From Tritrichomonas musculus (taxonomy: Eukaryota > Parabasalia > Tritrichomonadida > Tritrichomonadidae): a stretch of 64,000 bases of DNA. The stretch is from positions 5,069,501 to 5,133,500 of the forward strand of contig JAPFFF010000005.1 in NCBI GenBank assembly GCA_039105265.1. Direction: 5' to 3'. This document shows positions 30,465 to 42,136 of this stretch, one piece after another. The position numbers and the translations under genes were made by a program. Every line of letters starts with the position of its first letter. The stretch's first letter is position 1. Below the pieces are notes generated by a model. It worked only from the letters and a program-made list of their open reading frames with translations. It made no database searches and was not told where the DNA came from.

Positions 30465-33400
30465 TTAAATTCTATGACTATCTTTAACCATTTCATAAAG
30501 ATGTGAAGTAAATTCTTCATCATTTTCAAGATCTTCAAATTTATATGGGAATCTGTATCTCCACTTGTGTTCAGGATCAGAAGGAATGTTGATTCTTTCT
30601 TCTTCTGGTGTCTGTAATTGTGCTAAGTGTGGTGTGATACCTGTGAGATCTTGTAAGAGGAATATAGCCCACATGGACTTGGACCACAAATGCTTCTTAA
30701 TGATCATTTCGCTGATTTCTGGTGTGCATTGTTCTGGGCAAGCATCGTGCCTCCAGAGGATCTGATTCCAATACTTCTCAGTTACTGGTCTGTTTTCCTC
30801 CCACCATCCACGGAGAGATGATGAGTCGTGTGTAGATGGGCAGCAAACACTAAGATATGGGAATTGATCAACATTATCGAAGGCATCGCTTGGATCTTTT
30901 GACATTCTTTGAACTCTCAATGAGAGAAGTCCATGTTCCTTGAGTGCGTGAAGAATACCTTCTGTAAGTTGTCCAAGATCTTCAGCACAAATGAGCATGT
31001 CTGTAGAATTGTTAAGCATTTCGAGTTTTGAATTGGCTTTTTGAACCCAATTCCATGTTTGGCGTTTGTAAACGAAGTCGAGATAAAGTTTTTCGAATTG
31101 TGATCGTTGGTAATCATTAAGTTCCATCCATGATGATGATGAATATTCGACTGGTCCGTATTTAGTTTCATCAATGTGATCGACTTTAAGTTCTGTTCTA
31201 AGTTGATAAAATCCTTTTTGTTCTGGATCTTCAATAAGGAGGACATTTGCAAGAAGTTGGAAGAGGCAGGCCCTGTAGTGGTTGCGTTTTTCTTCTGGTA
31301 AATCTTTCAATGAGGCTTGGATCTTAACTTCATTGTCATATTCAGGCTTGAAATCGTAGTAGTCATCATTCTCAACAATATGGCGTGCATTAAAGTATTT
31401 ATCAGCAACAGATTGTGCTTCACCCTTGAATTTATCTTGAAGAATGTGGAACCTAACATATGGTTTGATGTAACGATCGATATCTGGAAGTCCCCAACTT
31501 CGAAGCTCATCAACAGATAATGGAGTAGATGGGAAATAGTGTCCAAGCATTCCACGAACGCAAGTATGACGTGGAATTTCCCAAATACGGAAGAATCCAA
31601 GAACGTGATCTACACGTAAAACCTGGTAGAGTTCAGCCATTCTCTTTAGTCTCATTCTCCACTACTTGTAGTTATCTTGTTCCATGAAGTCCCAGTCATA
31701 TGTTGGGAATCCCCAGTTTTGACCATCAGATGAAAAGGCATCTGGTGGAGCTCCAGCGCAATAATCAATTCTGAAGTTATTAGGGAAGGCCCAGCATTCC
31801 GCAGAGTTGAGGAAAACGCCAATTGGTAGATCGCCTTTAAGAACAACACCATTTTCAAGAGCATAATCACGAGCCTTCTTAAATTGAACATCGCAAATGT
31901 ATTGGCACCAATAAGTGAATTTGAGATCTTCGTAGTGTTCTTTGCTGAGTTCTTCAACTTCTTCCTCTGAGATTGTGCTGTGCTTTGGCCATTTGCGGAA
32001 ATCAGATGTATGATAAACAAATCTGAAATAGCAGTAAAGTGCGTATGGTTTGAGCCAGTCAGCATTATTTTCAACAAAATCATCAAACTTCTTTCCAAGT
32101 TTAACAAGTTTGAAGATCTTGTTTAGTATGTCCATCTTAAAATGCCAAACCAATGGATAATCAAGTTCTTTTAATTTTTCTAATTCAACTTGGCGTTGTT
32201 TGATTTCATCTTCGAGTTCTTGAGGAAGCTTTGGAATTACTTGAAGAAGATCGATATAAATTGGATTAAGAGCAAAGCATGATGTTTGACGATATGGATA
32301 AGAATCGTTCCATGTTCCATCATTACTTGTATCATTTATAGGTAGAAGCTGAATAAGAGAAGCACCAATTTTGTTGCAAACATCAACAAGATTTTGAATA
32401 TCTGGGAATTGACCAATTCCGCAACTGTTATTAGTACGAAGACTGAAAAGAGGAGTATATACGCCAAGGCCTCTGAATAATTCTCTATTAGGAAGGCATA
32501 GCCAATCATTGATTTGTAGTGATGTTGGGAAATCATAATCAGTTCCTTTGTTGCTGATTCCAGTGTTGTAGTGATTTTGAGCTGATTCCCAGTAAACAGT
32601 TCCTCCATCAACAATAACATATTTATAAGAAATTGGGAAAGAATGGCGTTCAATAGTTACTATTGAGTTCCAAATTGGGAACTCGCCATCTGCCATGACA
32701 ACACCTTTCCTATAATCCCAGTCGCCAAGCTCTGGGCATGATCCAACAACACGAACTGTTTGTCCTGGACGAACATTTGGACAGTTCATTTGGAACTTAA
32801 CACGAACTTTTCCTGGTTGTGTGAGAGAAAGATCAACAAGTGGTGGTTCAACATGGGTGTATCGACGGTGGAAGCATTTGGTAAATGGTGCGCGCTTGAA
32901 AACTTCAATTGTTTTGTCGACCCATCTGTAGGTATCTGAAACTTCAATTAAGCATGGGTTACGAATGTTTGAGATATTAAGTGTATGATCTTGTTCAGGT
33001 TCCCATTCAGCATTTGTTTTATCATAAGCACGAACATATTTGTATTTAATTTGCTGATTAGCAGCAGTTAAAGGAAGTCTGACTATGCAATCCCAGAAAT
33101 CAAGGTGTCCTTCAAAGTACATTTGTTTGGCTTTTGTAAGATCCCATACACCAAGTTCTGGAATGTTACCAACAATATAAAGTTCTTGTCCAAAATTAGT
33201 GAAGCATCGAAGACGGAAGTGGATAACTAAATCGCCAATTGAATTGTTAAGATCAAAAGTATCATAAAGATCAATCTGGTCGTTGAATACTGGAACAAAT
33301 CTTCTTGGGACTTGTTCTGGAATAATAGAACCCATTTTTGGTTTAACAAAGTATGAATACCAAACGAAGTCGCCTTCTTTTGGTGGGTCAACTTCAACAG

Positions 33401-33545
33401 AGACTGAGAAAAAATATGGGCCAGTTGATGGAGAAAGAGGTATTGCTTTTGTAATGTCGCCACCGCCAAGTGCTGGGGAATTTCCATAAACGTATGGTTG
33501 GCATGAACCATTTCTGGCAGTTTTCAGGTAGAAATTAATAGTCAT
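30465..33545 (-). CDS. 4-alpha-glucanotransferase (DPE2-type, GH77) with one in-frame TAG
   Basis: Two open stretches, 31662-33545 and 30465-31655, lie in the same frame and join across a single TAG at 31662-31664. Together they give about 1026 residues, the length of DPE2. The N-terminus has three starch-binding CBM20-like modules (about 1-115, 115-225, 260-370; VVGSCPELGDWD is the clearest). The GH77 barrel follows, with NWGFPTYDWDFMEQDNYK, then the stop, then WRMRLKRM...RVDHVLGFFRIWE holding the nucleophile Asp, AEDLG with the acid Glu, and STHDSSSLRGWW with the third acid. DPE2 proteins read DNYxWWRxRL here, so the TAG sits at the first Trp of the WW pair (TGG to TAG). Without read-through the product lacks all catalytic residues. 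The enzyme moves glucose or maltose units onto glycogen-like glucans in the cytosol. Confidence 0.92.
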
Positions 33546-34898
33546 TAGATAATAAAAGTGATGTGATTTGTTTTTGAAGATAATTTTCTCTTAATTTTTC
33601 TGAGAGTTTTTGAAATTCAATTAGAGAAAAAAGTTTAACATAAATCATATATATTAAGATTATTGATGTAAAAATAACATTTTGTTTCTATTGGTGAATT
33701 GATTATCAGAAATTTCGGAACTATTTTATTGAATTTGATATATGATATTTATTCTCAAAAAGTGGAAAATAATTCTATTTTTTCTCAATTATAGTTTGCC
33801 TAAGAAAAAGTTACTGATAAAAATTGTATTTCCTATAAAAAAGAAAAGAAATCAAAATAATCTTTGTTTTATTGCGTTCATCTTCATAGAAATAGCTGTA
33901 TCAAAATTTTTAAATGATGATTTAAAAAAATGGTTATAACCTTTCAAAAAATAATTTTAAACACAAAACCATTTATGGTAATATCTTTATATTACATATT
34001 ATTCAAATATTATTTATGTTATTATATTAATATCCATCAAGAAATAAATGCAGATTAATTATATATTATTAAAAAGAAAAGCAAATAATGAGATAAGCCT
34101 TGTTCTATAAAAAAAAAAATATTTGATTCTCTTCAATTTATCTGCCGAAATTGAATTTTTTGATGAATGAAATGAATAATTCGTTCTATTAAATATTTGT
34201 ATATGCACAAAAAAAAGTATTATAAATATTGTAAATATAAATATAATTAGTAGATAAAGTATATAATATAAATTATTACTTGTTTCTTTGTTAGATATTA
34301 AAGATAAAAAAAATTTTTAATGATTTTTTTTTTTTCAATCCAAAAATAAGTATATATTGAATAAAGATATATCTGAAAATAAATTATTAAACTTATATTA
34401 TAATATATAATAAGTTGTAAAAAAAATAAAAATAATATATAACATATAATATATTAATAATAAATATATTTTAATAAGATATCTAGTATTTATTCTTTCT
34501 GATCGTAAATACACAAACATTTTTTATTCTTTATATATTTTACTTAAAAGCATTTGATTATGAATATAAAAAAGAATAAGTAATTAGGATGCAGATTAGA
34601 AATAAAGTGTAAACATAAAATAAATAAAATATTTTCATATTTAAAAAGATATAAAGAGATTACATAAAAAAAATTCAAAAATTTGTTTTATTATTCATAT
34701 CAAAATGTTTATAGGTAATATACCTTTCTGTTATTTTATGCATTTCATATTAGAACAAAGAGAAATAGCCGATAAATTAAGAAGTTCAAATTCATTTCAC
34801 AAGTAAAAATTGAAAGAAAGGTTTTTATTCAATGTGAAAAAGTTCTATCGGTTTTTTTATTTACTCTTCCAGCCTCTCACTCCGCTAAAGACAATTTT
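33546..34898. other. AT-rich intergenic region
   Basis: About 1.35 kb between divergent genes. There is a TCTCAAAAAGTGG motif near 33753 and long A/T runs. The short frame at 33742-33939 has no family signal and I reject it. GTGAAAAAGTTC about 60 bp before the next ATG resembles the recurrent motif. Confidence 0.5.
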
Positions 34899-37085
34899 AT
34901 GGAAGAATGCCTTGAAATAAAAATAAATAGTTTGTATGTTGAATTCAAAATTAGAAATCGAATAAAATCATATCAATTAGCTAATGTAATTAATGTTAGT
35001 AATTTTTTTTGGCAAATCGCTATATTTCCAGACATTAAATGTAATAAAGATTTTATATACAAAATAAATTTAAATAAAATATTAAGTATTCCTTTTACAT
35101 GTGAAACTCTATTTAATACTCTTGATAAAAAATGTGTCAATCTAGATGCATCCTTGAGTACTGACCAGATTTATATATCTGATCAACTCCAAATACTATC
35201 ACTTAAAGAAAAAGCAACAAAATGGTTAGAATTTAGTTCGAAATTCTATAAAACAAATGAAATATCTATGTTAGAAGAAATCCAGCATAGATTATTGGAC
35301 TTGAACAAAGAAAATTTTAATGAGAACTGTTTATACTTTCAAACAGTTTTCTCTGAAATTGGAGTTCCAACATTTTATTTAATAATTTGTCAAATATGCA
35401 ATGCACAGCCTGAAAAATTGAAAATGTTTTTCAATGTAATCGCTAACTTACTCAAATCATCCAAAGCAAAAATCAATGGAAATGAAGAAGAAAATACGAG
35501 CGATAACAAGTCTCAAACAGAGAATGAAGATGAATCGCAAACAGAGAATGAAGATGAATCGCAAACAGAGAATGAAGATGAATCACAAACAGAAAATGAA
35601 GATGAAAATCAAACAGAAAATGAAGATGAAAATCAAACAGAGAATGAAGATGAAAATCAAACAGAGAATGAAGATGAATCACAAACAGAGAATGAAGATG
35701 AATCACAAACAGAGAATGAAGATGAATCGCAAACAGAGAATGAAGATGAATCGCAAACAGAGAATGAAGATGAATCGCAAACAGAGAATGAAGATGAATC
35801 GCAAACAGAGAATGAAGATGAATCGCAAACAGAGAATGAAGATGAATCACAAACAGAGAATGAAGATGAATCACAAACAGAGAATGAAGATGAATCACAA
35901 ACAGAAAATGAAGATGAAAATCAAACAGAAAATGAAGATGAAAATCAAACAGAAAATGAAGATGAAAATCAAACAGAAAATGAAGATGAAAATCAAACAG
36001 AAAATGAAGATGAAAAAAGAAATAAAGCTTTCATTGAAACTAATGTCTATTTTGAAAGTGACCATAGAAGCCTGCCTGCCACTGCAGCCAGCAATGAGAA
36101 ATTACTAGAAATGCGAAAGCAATCCAATGAAAATCCACTCCAAAAGTTTGCCAACTTTGTTCTAAAATATTCCTATTTTTTATTTCCTCTGCAGCATAGG
36201 AAGCGTGCTCTATTCTATAGAGTTTTATATAATAAGAAACTAATTGATCGGTCAAAGATCAATCTTTTTCCATTCACGTCAGACAGTGGCCTATTTTACC
36301 TAACTGGCAAAAAAGAAGTCGATTCGAATCCAGATCCAATTTCAGTCATATTACGAAATGATGACATTGATTCACTAACCGCATTATTCAATATGAATTT
36401 TAATTTTGACATCAATTCTTATGTAAACGATAGCACTTTTGAGACATGTGAATTGAATGAGAAAATTAATTACGTTTGTTATTCTGCTTTTTATGGAGCT
36501 TCCAAATGCTTCGATTTTTTAATTACGAATAAGGTAAAAGTCGATTCAGATTTAGTTTTGTTTGCTGTTGCAGGAGGAGATGCGCATATTATTCACCAAT
36601 GTGAACTTTTAGGATTGAATTTTAATCGACTTGATTGTGTAAAAGTTTCTATTCAATATCATAGAAATGAAGTATGCGAATGGTTGCTTGAAACGAAGTT
36701 TAATAATAATCAATCTGTTAATTACTTTGAATTAGAAAATGTTTGTTTGAATTACTGTAATTTTCAAATGTTTTTTAGTTTTGTTGAAAAAGGGTTTTTA
36801 ACTTCGTATTTTGTTATGTTCATGGCAAAATTTAAAATAAAACTTCTTTATCAATGGATGAAGTCATCAAATCTTTTTTTCTTAATCAAGAATGAAATTG
36901 ACGATCATATTAAATGTTTACTCAAAAATTACGATAGATATGAAGAAGAAATAAAGGAAATATTTCAAATTATTTTGGAAATGATGGAAATGAATAATAT
37001 TTCATTAAGTGATGATATAATTTTATTTTTAAAAAATAATAATAAATATGGTGCATTATACAATATGTGCTCAAAGTATATATAA
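34899..37085 (+). CDS. DUF3447 ankyrin-like protein with a 24-bp minisatellite insert
   Basis: 728 residues. Residues 1-195 resemble the N-terminal helical region of the trichomonad DUF3447 family (FxxxNxINVSNFFW, LxxEIxxRLLDLNKENF). Residues about 203-372 are 21 tandem copies of an octapeptide, (E)(S/N)QTENED, with strongly negative charge. After this the DUF3447/ankyrin-like part resumes (NPDPISVILRNDDIDSLTALF, then YSAFYGASKCFDFLITNKV and VAGGDAHIIHQCELLG). These proteins form huge families in trichomonads with unknown roles, probably protein binding. The insert sits at a natural loop and keeps frame because 24 is a multiple of three. It is also open on other frames and strands, which are shadows. 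Confidence 0.88.
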   Translation: MEECLEIKINSLYVEFKIRNRIKSYQLANVINVSNFFWQIAIFPDIKCNKDFIYKINLNKILSIPFTCETLFNTLDKKCVNLDASLSTDQIYISDQLQILSLKEKATKWLEFSSKFYKTNEISMLEEIQHRLLDLNKENFNENCLYFQTVFSEIGVPTFYLIICQICNAQPEKLKMFFNVIANLLKSSKAKINGNEEENTSDNKSQTENEDESQTENEDESQTENEDESQTENEDENQTENEDENQTENEDENQTENEDESQTENEDESQTENEDESQTENEDESQTENEDESQTENEDESQTENEDESQTENEDESQTENEDESQTENEDESQTENEDENQTENEDENQTENEDENQTENEDENQTENEDEKRNKAFIETNVYFESDHRSLPATAASNEKLLEMRKQSNENPLQKFANFVLKYSYFLFPLQHRKRALFYRVLYNKKLIDRSKINLFPFTSDSGLFYLTGKKEVDSNPDPISVILRNDDIDSLTALFNMNFNFDINSYVNDSTFETCELNEKINYVCYSAFYGASKCFDFLITNKVKVDSDLVLFAVAGGDAHIIHQCELLGLNFNRLDCVKVSIQYHRNEVCEWLLETKFNNNQSVNYFELENVCLNYCNFQMFFSFVEKGFLTSYFVMFMAKFKIKLLYQWMKSSNLFFLIKNEIDDHIKCLLKNYDRYEEEIKEIFQIILEMMEMNNISLSDDIILFLKNNNKYGALYNMCSKYI
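35507..36014 (+). repeat. 24-bp minisatellite, 21 copies, coding
   Basis: The unit is CAAACAGA(G/A)AATGAAGATGAA plus TC(G/A) or AAT. Two codon variants of the Ser/Asn position occur in blocks (Ser x4, Asn x3, Ser x10, Asn x4), which shows expansion by block duplication. Confidence 0.95.
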
Positions 37086-38639
37086 ATTTAAAGGACCAAA
37101 TAAAAATGACAGCAATTTCATTATATAAATAAATGATGTGATATTTGTATTATCAAAGCATTAATTGATGAAAGCCCATATTGTATAATGGATTAAAGTT
37201 GATGAGAAATATCTTTATTAAAAGGTTGAAATATGCAGAAATTAATATAAGATCAAATTAAATTATTAAAGTGATTATATAATCACTTTAGTTAAATTTA
37301 CAATATTTGTCTAAATAGCTTGCCAAATATACTAAAGTGATGTCTAAACCGAATAATTTGTATAAAATATTTAGTTATTTTTTATTAAGTATTAAACTGG
37401 AACCAAAATCTCATTACCACCAAGGTATTCAAGAGAAAATAATGGAAAATTCAAAGGAAGTAAAAATAAAATAATCTCAAAAAGTGAAAATAATTGGTAC
37501 AGAGATTTTGGCCGCTTCAAAAAGTTTATATTTTATTAAATTAAAACATCATAAATATGTTTTTATATCTTAATTATTAATACTGTAGTCACTTTGCTTT
37601 CCTAAGTTTCCATTTAGCATATTTAAATTAACTTTTAAGTTATAAAAAAACTGCGATTTTGAAGAGAACAACTTAATTATATTAATGAATCTATAAAGGT
37701 ATCAGTTAGAACTGGCTGTACGGGAAAGACTATATATTTTCCTGTCAGATTACTAAATAAAGTATGCTTGGTTATCTTGTATAAAGGTAATTTCGAAGAT
37801 ATGCAATTTCGCTAAAATAATGGTTAAATAGGAAAAATCCTGCAATGCATGATATAAAACATCAAATGCGAGTTTGGTGATATTTGTTTTGGTAGTATAA
37901 AAGCAATAATTTTCCTAATAGGCTGTGATTTTAGAATTAAAAATAATAATAAACATATATAAAACTTTTTGATACCTTATTTGGTGGTACTGACTTTTTG
38001 GTTACAGTTTATATGTCAATCAACATTTTTGGAAAAAGATATATTTAAATTTAATTCAAGTCATTATTCTTTTATAATTATTTTTGAAAATGTTGATCTC
38101 GTGAATAAATATGTAAATTTTGAATTTTTTTTTTTGAAAACTTTAACAATATAGCTTTGTGAATAAATTAAATAAATTTTGAAATAGATTTATCCTATTT
38201 AAACACTCTTTTTTCAGAACAAAATATAATAAATTAATTTAAATAATATCAATTTAATGTTTTAAAAAAACTAAATTCCACAAACATTAATTATTTTTAA
38301 CAAAAAAGCAATTGCGTTTAAGAACTGAAATTTGGGTTTTTAGAAAAAGTTCAATGTAAATAACGGTTTTATTCAAAAATATACCAATTTTTTTCAATAT
38401 CTATCAAATTACGAACAAAATGAATTATAATTTCTGCACAAAATACTTTAAATAAAGCAGTAATTATTTTATTTATAAATATAATATTAAATCTAATCAC
38501 GAGATATTTAATTATTATTAAAAAAATTATATATCGAAAAGAATAAATTAAGTAAATACCTGAATTTTTGTTGAATACTTTAAGGTTTATTTTTGTATTG
38601 AATTCAAAGCAAACTCATTTTTTGTAATATAATCAATTA
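37086..38639. other. 1.55-kb AT-rich intergenic region
   Basis: It contains a 24-bp perfect palindrome at 37267-37290, two TCAAAAAG motifs within about 45 bp (near 37476 and 37517) and a complement near 37963. I see no supported gene; the frame at 37969-38154 is low-complexity. Confidence 0.5.
37267..37290. repeat. 24-bp perfect palindrome
   Basis: TAAAGTGATTAT followed by ATAATCACTTTA is self-complementary with no loop. ACTAAAGTGAT recurs about 45 bp downstream. It could be a dimeric protein-binding site. Confidence 0.6.
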
Positions 38640-39233
38640 ATGAATGAAATTACATGCATATGCAAAAATTTCAAAGTTATTGGAAAAAAATTAACTACTG
38701 ACGAAGTTTATTTAGTGCTCCAGCCATTGTATGTCCAGCAAATTTTAAAGAATAAGGGAAGTATTCTTAAAATTGATGAAAGTGCGATTAAAATTTTATT
38801 TCCGCAATATGTAACTGCAGCTGCATCAGATGCTAATTGTTATACTCTTATATGTAATTCTTGCTTTACAATAATGTATATTTATTTTGGGACAAATAAT
38901 AACGTGATTATAAATGTTCACAGTCAAACAGAAAAAAATCATTCAGCTTTATGCAAAAGTCGTGGACTTCATGTGTTTTTCCCATTCCAGTTGCGTAGAT
39001 ATGTTGAATTCATCCAACTTGAGCAACAGACAAACCAAAATAAAAATCAAAATCCTTTAACTATTATACAAAATCAAGAAAGCCAAAATTGTCAAGGGAT
39101 TACTGAAACAGACGATGATATAGAGTATCAGTCATTATTCGGAGAGTCAAAAGATTGTTTTATTGGCTCTTTTCAAGATTTTTCGAATGATACAGGTTCG
39201 CAAAGTGTGACGATTCCCAATAGTGGTGTTTGA
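38640..39233 (+). CDS. Small protein with CxC and CxxC pairs, unknown
   Basis: 197 residues. TCICKNF near residue 5 and CNSCF near residue 72 could together bind one zinc, with a beta-rich segment between and after (MYIYFGTNNNVIINVHSQ), a layout that recalls Yippee/Mis18-type folds, but the match is only by pattern. Residues 130-197 are Q/N/S-rich and disordered. No signal peptide. Flanked by long AT-rich spacers, so it is an isolated gene. Confidence 0.6.
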   Translation: MNEITCICKNFKVIGKKLTTDEVYLVLQPLYVQQILKNKGSILKIDESAIKILFPQYVTAAASDANCYTLICNSCFTIMYIYFGTNNNVIINVHSQTEKNHSALCKSRGLHVFFPFQLRRYVEFIQLEQQTNQNKNQNPLTIIQNQESQNCQGITETDDDIEYQSLFGESKDCFIGSFQDFSNDTGSQSVTIPNSGV

Positions 39234-39860
39234 AATGGAGTTTTTCTTTCCTTTTATCTTATTTTTTCAGAGTATGGCTCAAAATTATAAAATAATCATG
39301 CATTATCATGTTTGTGCAATTTTATTATGTTTGATTTATATTTTGTAAAATAATATTAAATTTTGTTTGGAAAACAGATTATTATGTTTTTATTATTATT
39401 ATTGATTAAAATTATTTATCACTTTTTAATTTTATTTGTTCAAATAGATATTCAGCGACTATTAGTCATCTATGATTTCAGATTTATATTATTAAACGAG
39501 ATTCTTTAAGTCAAATAAATTATCTTTTTAGATGAAAATATATTCTTTTATATGTTAATTTGTTTTGTGTCTTATAAAGAATAAAAGATTAAAAAGAAAT
39601 TGCATAGAAAAATCTTTGATGTGTATGAAATAGTGAACTTCATTCATTCCATGAATAACTTTTTAAAAAGAAAATTTAACTGCAACAATACAATTATTGA
39701 ATTGTTTTTTTTCGAATTGAATAGAAAACTTTTTTCGAAATGATTCTATTTTTATTAATAAAAGAGGACTTATATCTGTTTTGTATAAATATTTAACAAG
39801 TATTCATAGAAAACGATGAATAGGTATTGTCATTGAATTTTTTGAATAATAAAAACTCAA
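39234..39860. other. AT-rich intergenic region
   Basis: About 630 bp before the phospholipase B-like gene. Only A/T runs and an AACTTTTTAAAAAG near 39659 are notable. Confidence 0.5.
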
Positions 39861-41865
39861 ATGTTTTTAGTGAATCTACTTGCTTTATTCTTCGCGAGAG
39901 CATACTGTGAAGATACACACAATACTGCAACATGCTATTATGAAAATGATGATGTTAAAATTTTGCCAGGTGAAATCAATAAGAAGATTGGTTATGCTTG
40001 GGCCACATGGGATGATAAAATCAATTCAACAGGAACTAGCCATATTGTTATCGAAACAACAAGCAATGTTTCATCTACTATAACGTCAGCTAAAAAGATT
40101 TTTTGTGCAGGTGTTGTTGACGGATATTTGATGCAATATCGAATTTGGAATCGTTGGTTGCTTCAAAAGGATATATTAAATGTTTCACGCAGTGAACCGT
40201 TTAGTAAAATCTGGACCGACTGGATGCAGGATAACATTGATTATACTCGCAAACAAATTCGTGAAAATCAAAATGATCCATACTGGAAATCTATAGGCCT
40301 TGTTATGTCTGAGTTTGATGGTTTATTAAAAGGATATAAAGAAGCTGTTAAAGACAACCAAGTTCCAGATCAAGATATGTCAGAAATGGATTTTTGGATT
40401 CTTCAAAGTATTGGTGATATTTATGATCTTCAAGCAATATGGGAGCCGCATAAAGTCCGTGATCCATTTGCTTTTATGGAATGTTCTGGTCTTGTGACAA
40501 TATTGCCTGATTATTCTGATGTATTCTTTGGTCATGACACATGGAGTGATTATCGAAAGATGAGCAATACTGTTAAAGAATATATCTTCAATGGAATTGA
40601 CGAATGGGATAATAAACGAATGGAAGTAACTACCAAAATAGGTGCGCTCCCAAGTTCTGAAGACTTTTGGATTACAAGCAATGGTTTGTTAATACAAGAA
40701 ACAACTATAAATAACTTAGACAAAAATCTTCAAAAGGAAGTCGATAAATCTAAAAATAAACTTATGACATGGATTCGCAACTATCATGCTAGTTGGGTTT
40801 CTAACTCTGGTAGCCAATGGGCAGATGAGTTCTTAAAGCAGAATTCAGGTACTTACAATAACCAATATATAATCGTTGATGCAAAGAAAATTTCTCCAAA
40901 AACCAAGCCAACAAAAGATTTGATATGGGGTATGTAATATTAATGAAAAGAAAGGAATGTAATGATTTGGAAAATGTATTATTTTTCTATTGTTTCATTT
41001 CCTTCTTTTTTTTTTTTTTTTTTTCATTGTCTAACATTCAGTTACAGAAACAATGCCAGGTCATGCTGTGAAAGGCGATTTAACTGAGCTATTTGTTGAA
41101 CAAGGCTTCTTCCCATCCTTTAATATTCCATATTTTAAGGAAATATTTGAAGTTGCAAATTATACTCTGAATGCCAATATCTCAAATTCTTCATCCTATT
41201 ATCAAAATCCTCGCTTCAAAATTTTCGAACGTGAATCACCAAATGTAAAAGATATTAATAGCTTCCGTGATTTAATGCGCCTTAACAAATATCCAGAAGA
41301 AGAATTCAGCGGTGATCCAGGTGTTCAAGTTTTTGCACGTTATGATCTCCGTGAAACCAATCCCAAAGCATTTGGTGGTCTTGATACAAAAATTACATCA
41401 GCATGGAGAGCATTAAACAACATGTCATTCTGGGGTATTTGGTCGCCAGAATATGAAAAACATGATGCTTGGGATTTCGATAGTGAACTCAATAAAGGCA
41501 AATTTGGAAATATTAACCACGATGGTCTTCCTTCGAAGTGGAAATTTGGATGGTTACCATTTAGTGGCCAAAATTACAGTCGTTGTGGTGCTGCACCTTC
41601 CAAAGATGAATGTTTTAAGATAGAAAGCTGTGGATGGTGTACTTACGATACACATTGTTATGTTGGATCTAAGCAAGGACCTGCTCTTGGTGTTGAATGT
41701 ATTGCTGGTTGGTCTATGCCAGTAGAAGAGAAGAAAGGAGCCTTAAAAATTATTATTCCAGTAACAGTGATATCATTCTTGTTTTGCTTTGCAATCTATG
41801 GTTACAATATCTATGCTTATTGCAAAAACAAAAAGCAGCAAGAGATTTATGCTCAAATTAATTAA
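39861..41865 (+). CDS. Phospholipase B-like protein (LAMA/PLBD family), one intron
   Basis: Two exons, 39861-40929 and 41042-41865, give 630 residues, starting with a signal peptide (MFLVNLLALFFARAYC). The family's N-terminal-nucleophile Cys is in DPFAFMECSGLVTILPDYSD (Cys208), followed by FGHDTWSDYRKM, the conserved strand. Removing the intron restores LIWVTETMPGHAVKGDLTE, matching the family's W(V/x)LEQxPG, and FFPSFNIPYF. Later GFGSxDTKI-like and NMSFWGIWSPEYEKHDAWDFD occur. Unlike typical lysosomal members, it ends with a membrane helix (IIIPVTVISFLFCFAIYGYNIY) and a short basic tail, so it is membrane-anchored. Members self-cleave before the Cys and deacylate phospholipids or act as amidases in phagolysosomes. 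Confidence 0.93.
40930..41041 (+). other. 112-nt spliceosomal intron of trichomonad type
   Basis: The 5' site is GTATGT (40930-40935). The 3' end is CTAACATTCAG (41031-41041), a branch-site sequence fused to the acceptor as in trichomonad introns (T. vaginalis: ACTAACACACAG). A T run precedes it. Removal joins G (40929) with TT to a Val codon and keeps frame to the stop at 41865. Confidence 0.9.
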
Positions 41866-42136
41866 TTAATTTCTTTTATTTTTCCAGATTTGTATCATTC
41901 ATTCTAATAAACTCTATAATAGCATATATTTTTTTTATTTTTAAAAATATTAATTATCTACAGATTTTTTGAAAATTCAGATTGATTAAATTTTAATAAT
42001 CTTTGAAAGGTTTTACGGATCAAAATGAAAACACTAAATCTTATTTAAATAGCGTTTTCAGCATTCAAATATCAGAGAAAGGAAAGAAAAAAAAAATAAA
42101 TAAAATACATATCTAAAAATTTTTATTAAAAATAAA

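Noticed and set aside
30465-31655. A separate gene starting at 31655
   Set aside because: The Met lies inside the conserved WWRxRL segment of GH77 and the frame is continuous with the upstream stretch except for one TAG.
33742-33939. 65-residue frame upstream of the DUF3447 gene
   Set aside because: K/I/F-rich composition expected of AT-rich spacer; no family pattern.
35473-36108. Long frames on both strands across the QTENED array
   Set aside because: The 24-bp period keeps several frames open; only the 728-residue frame has family sequence on both sides.
40938-41052. Two separate genes or a frameshift in the phospholipase B-like locus
   Set aside because: Canonical GTATGT and CTAACATTCAG sites explain the change of frame and restore a conserved segment.
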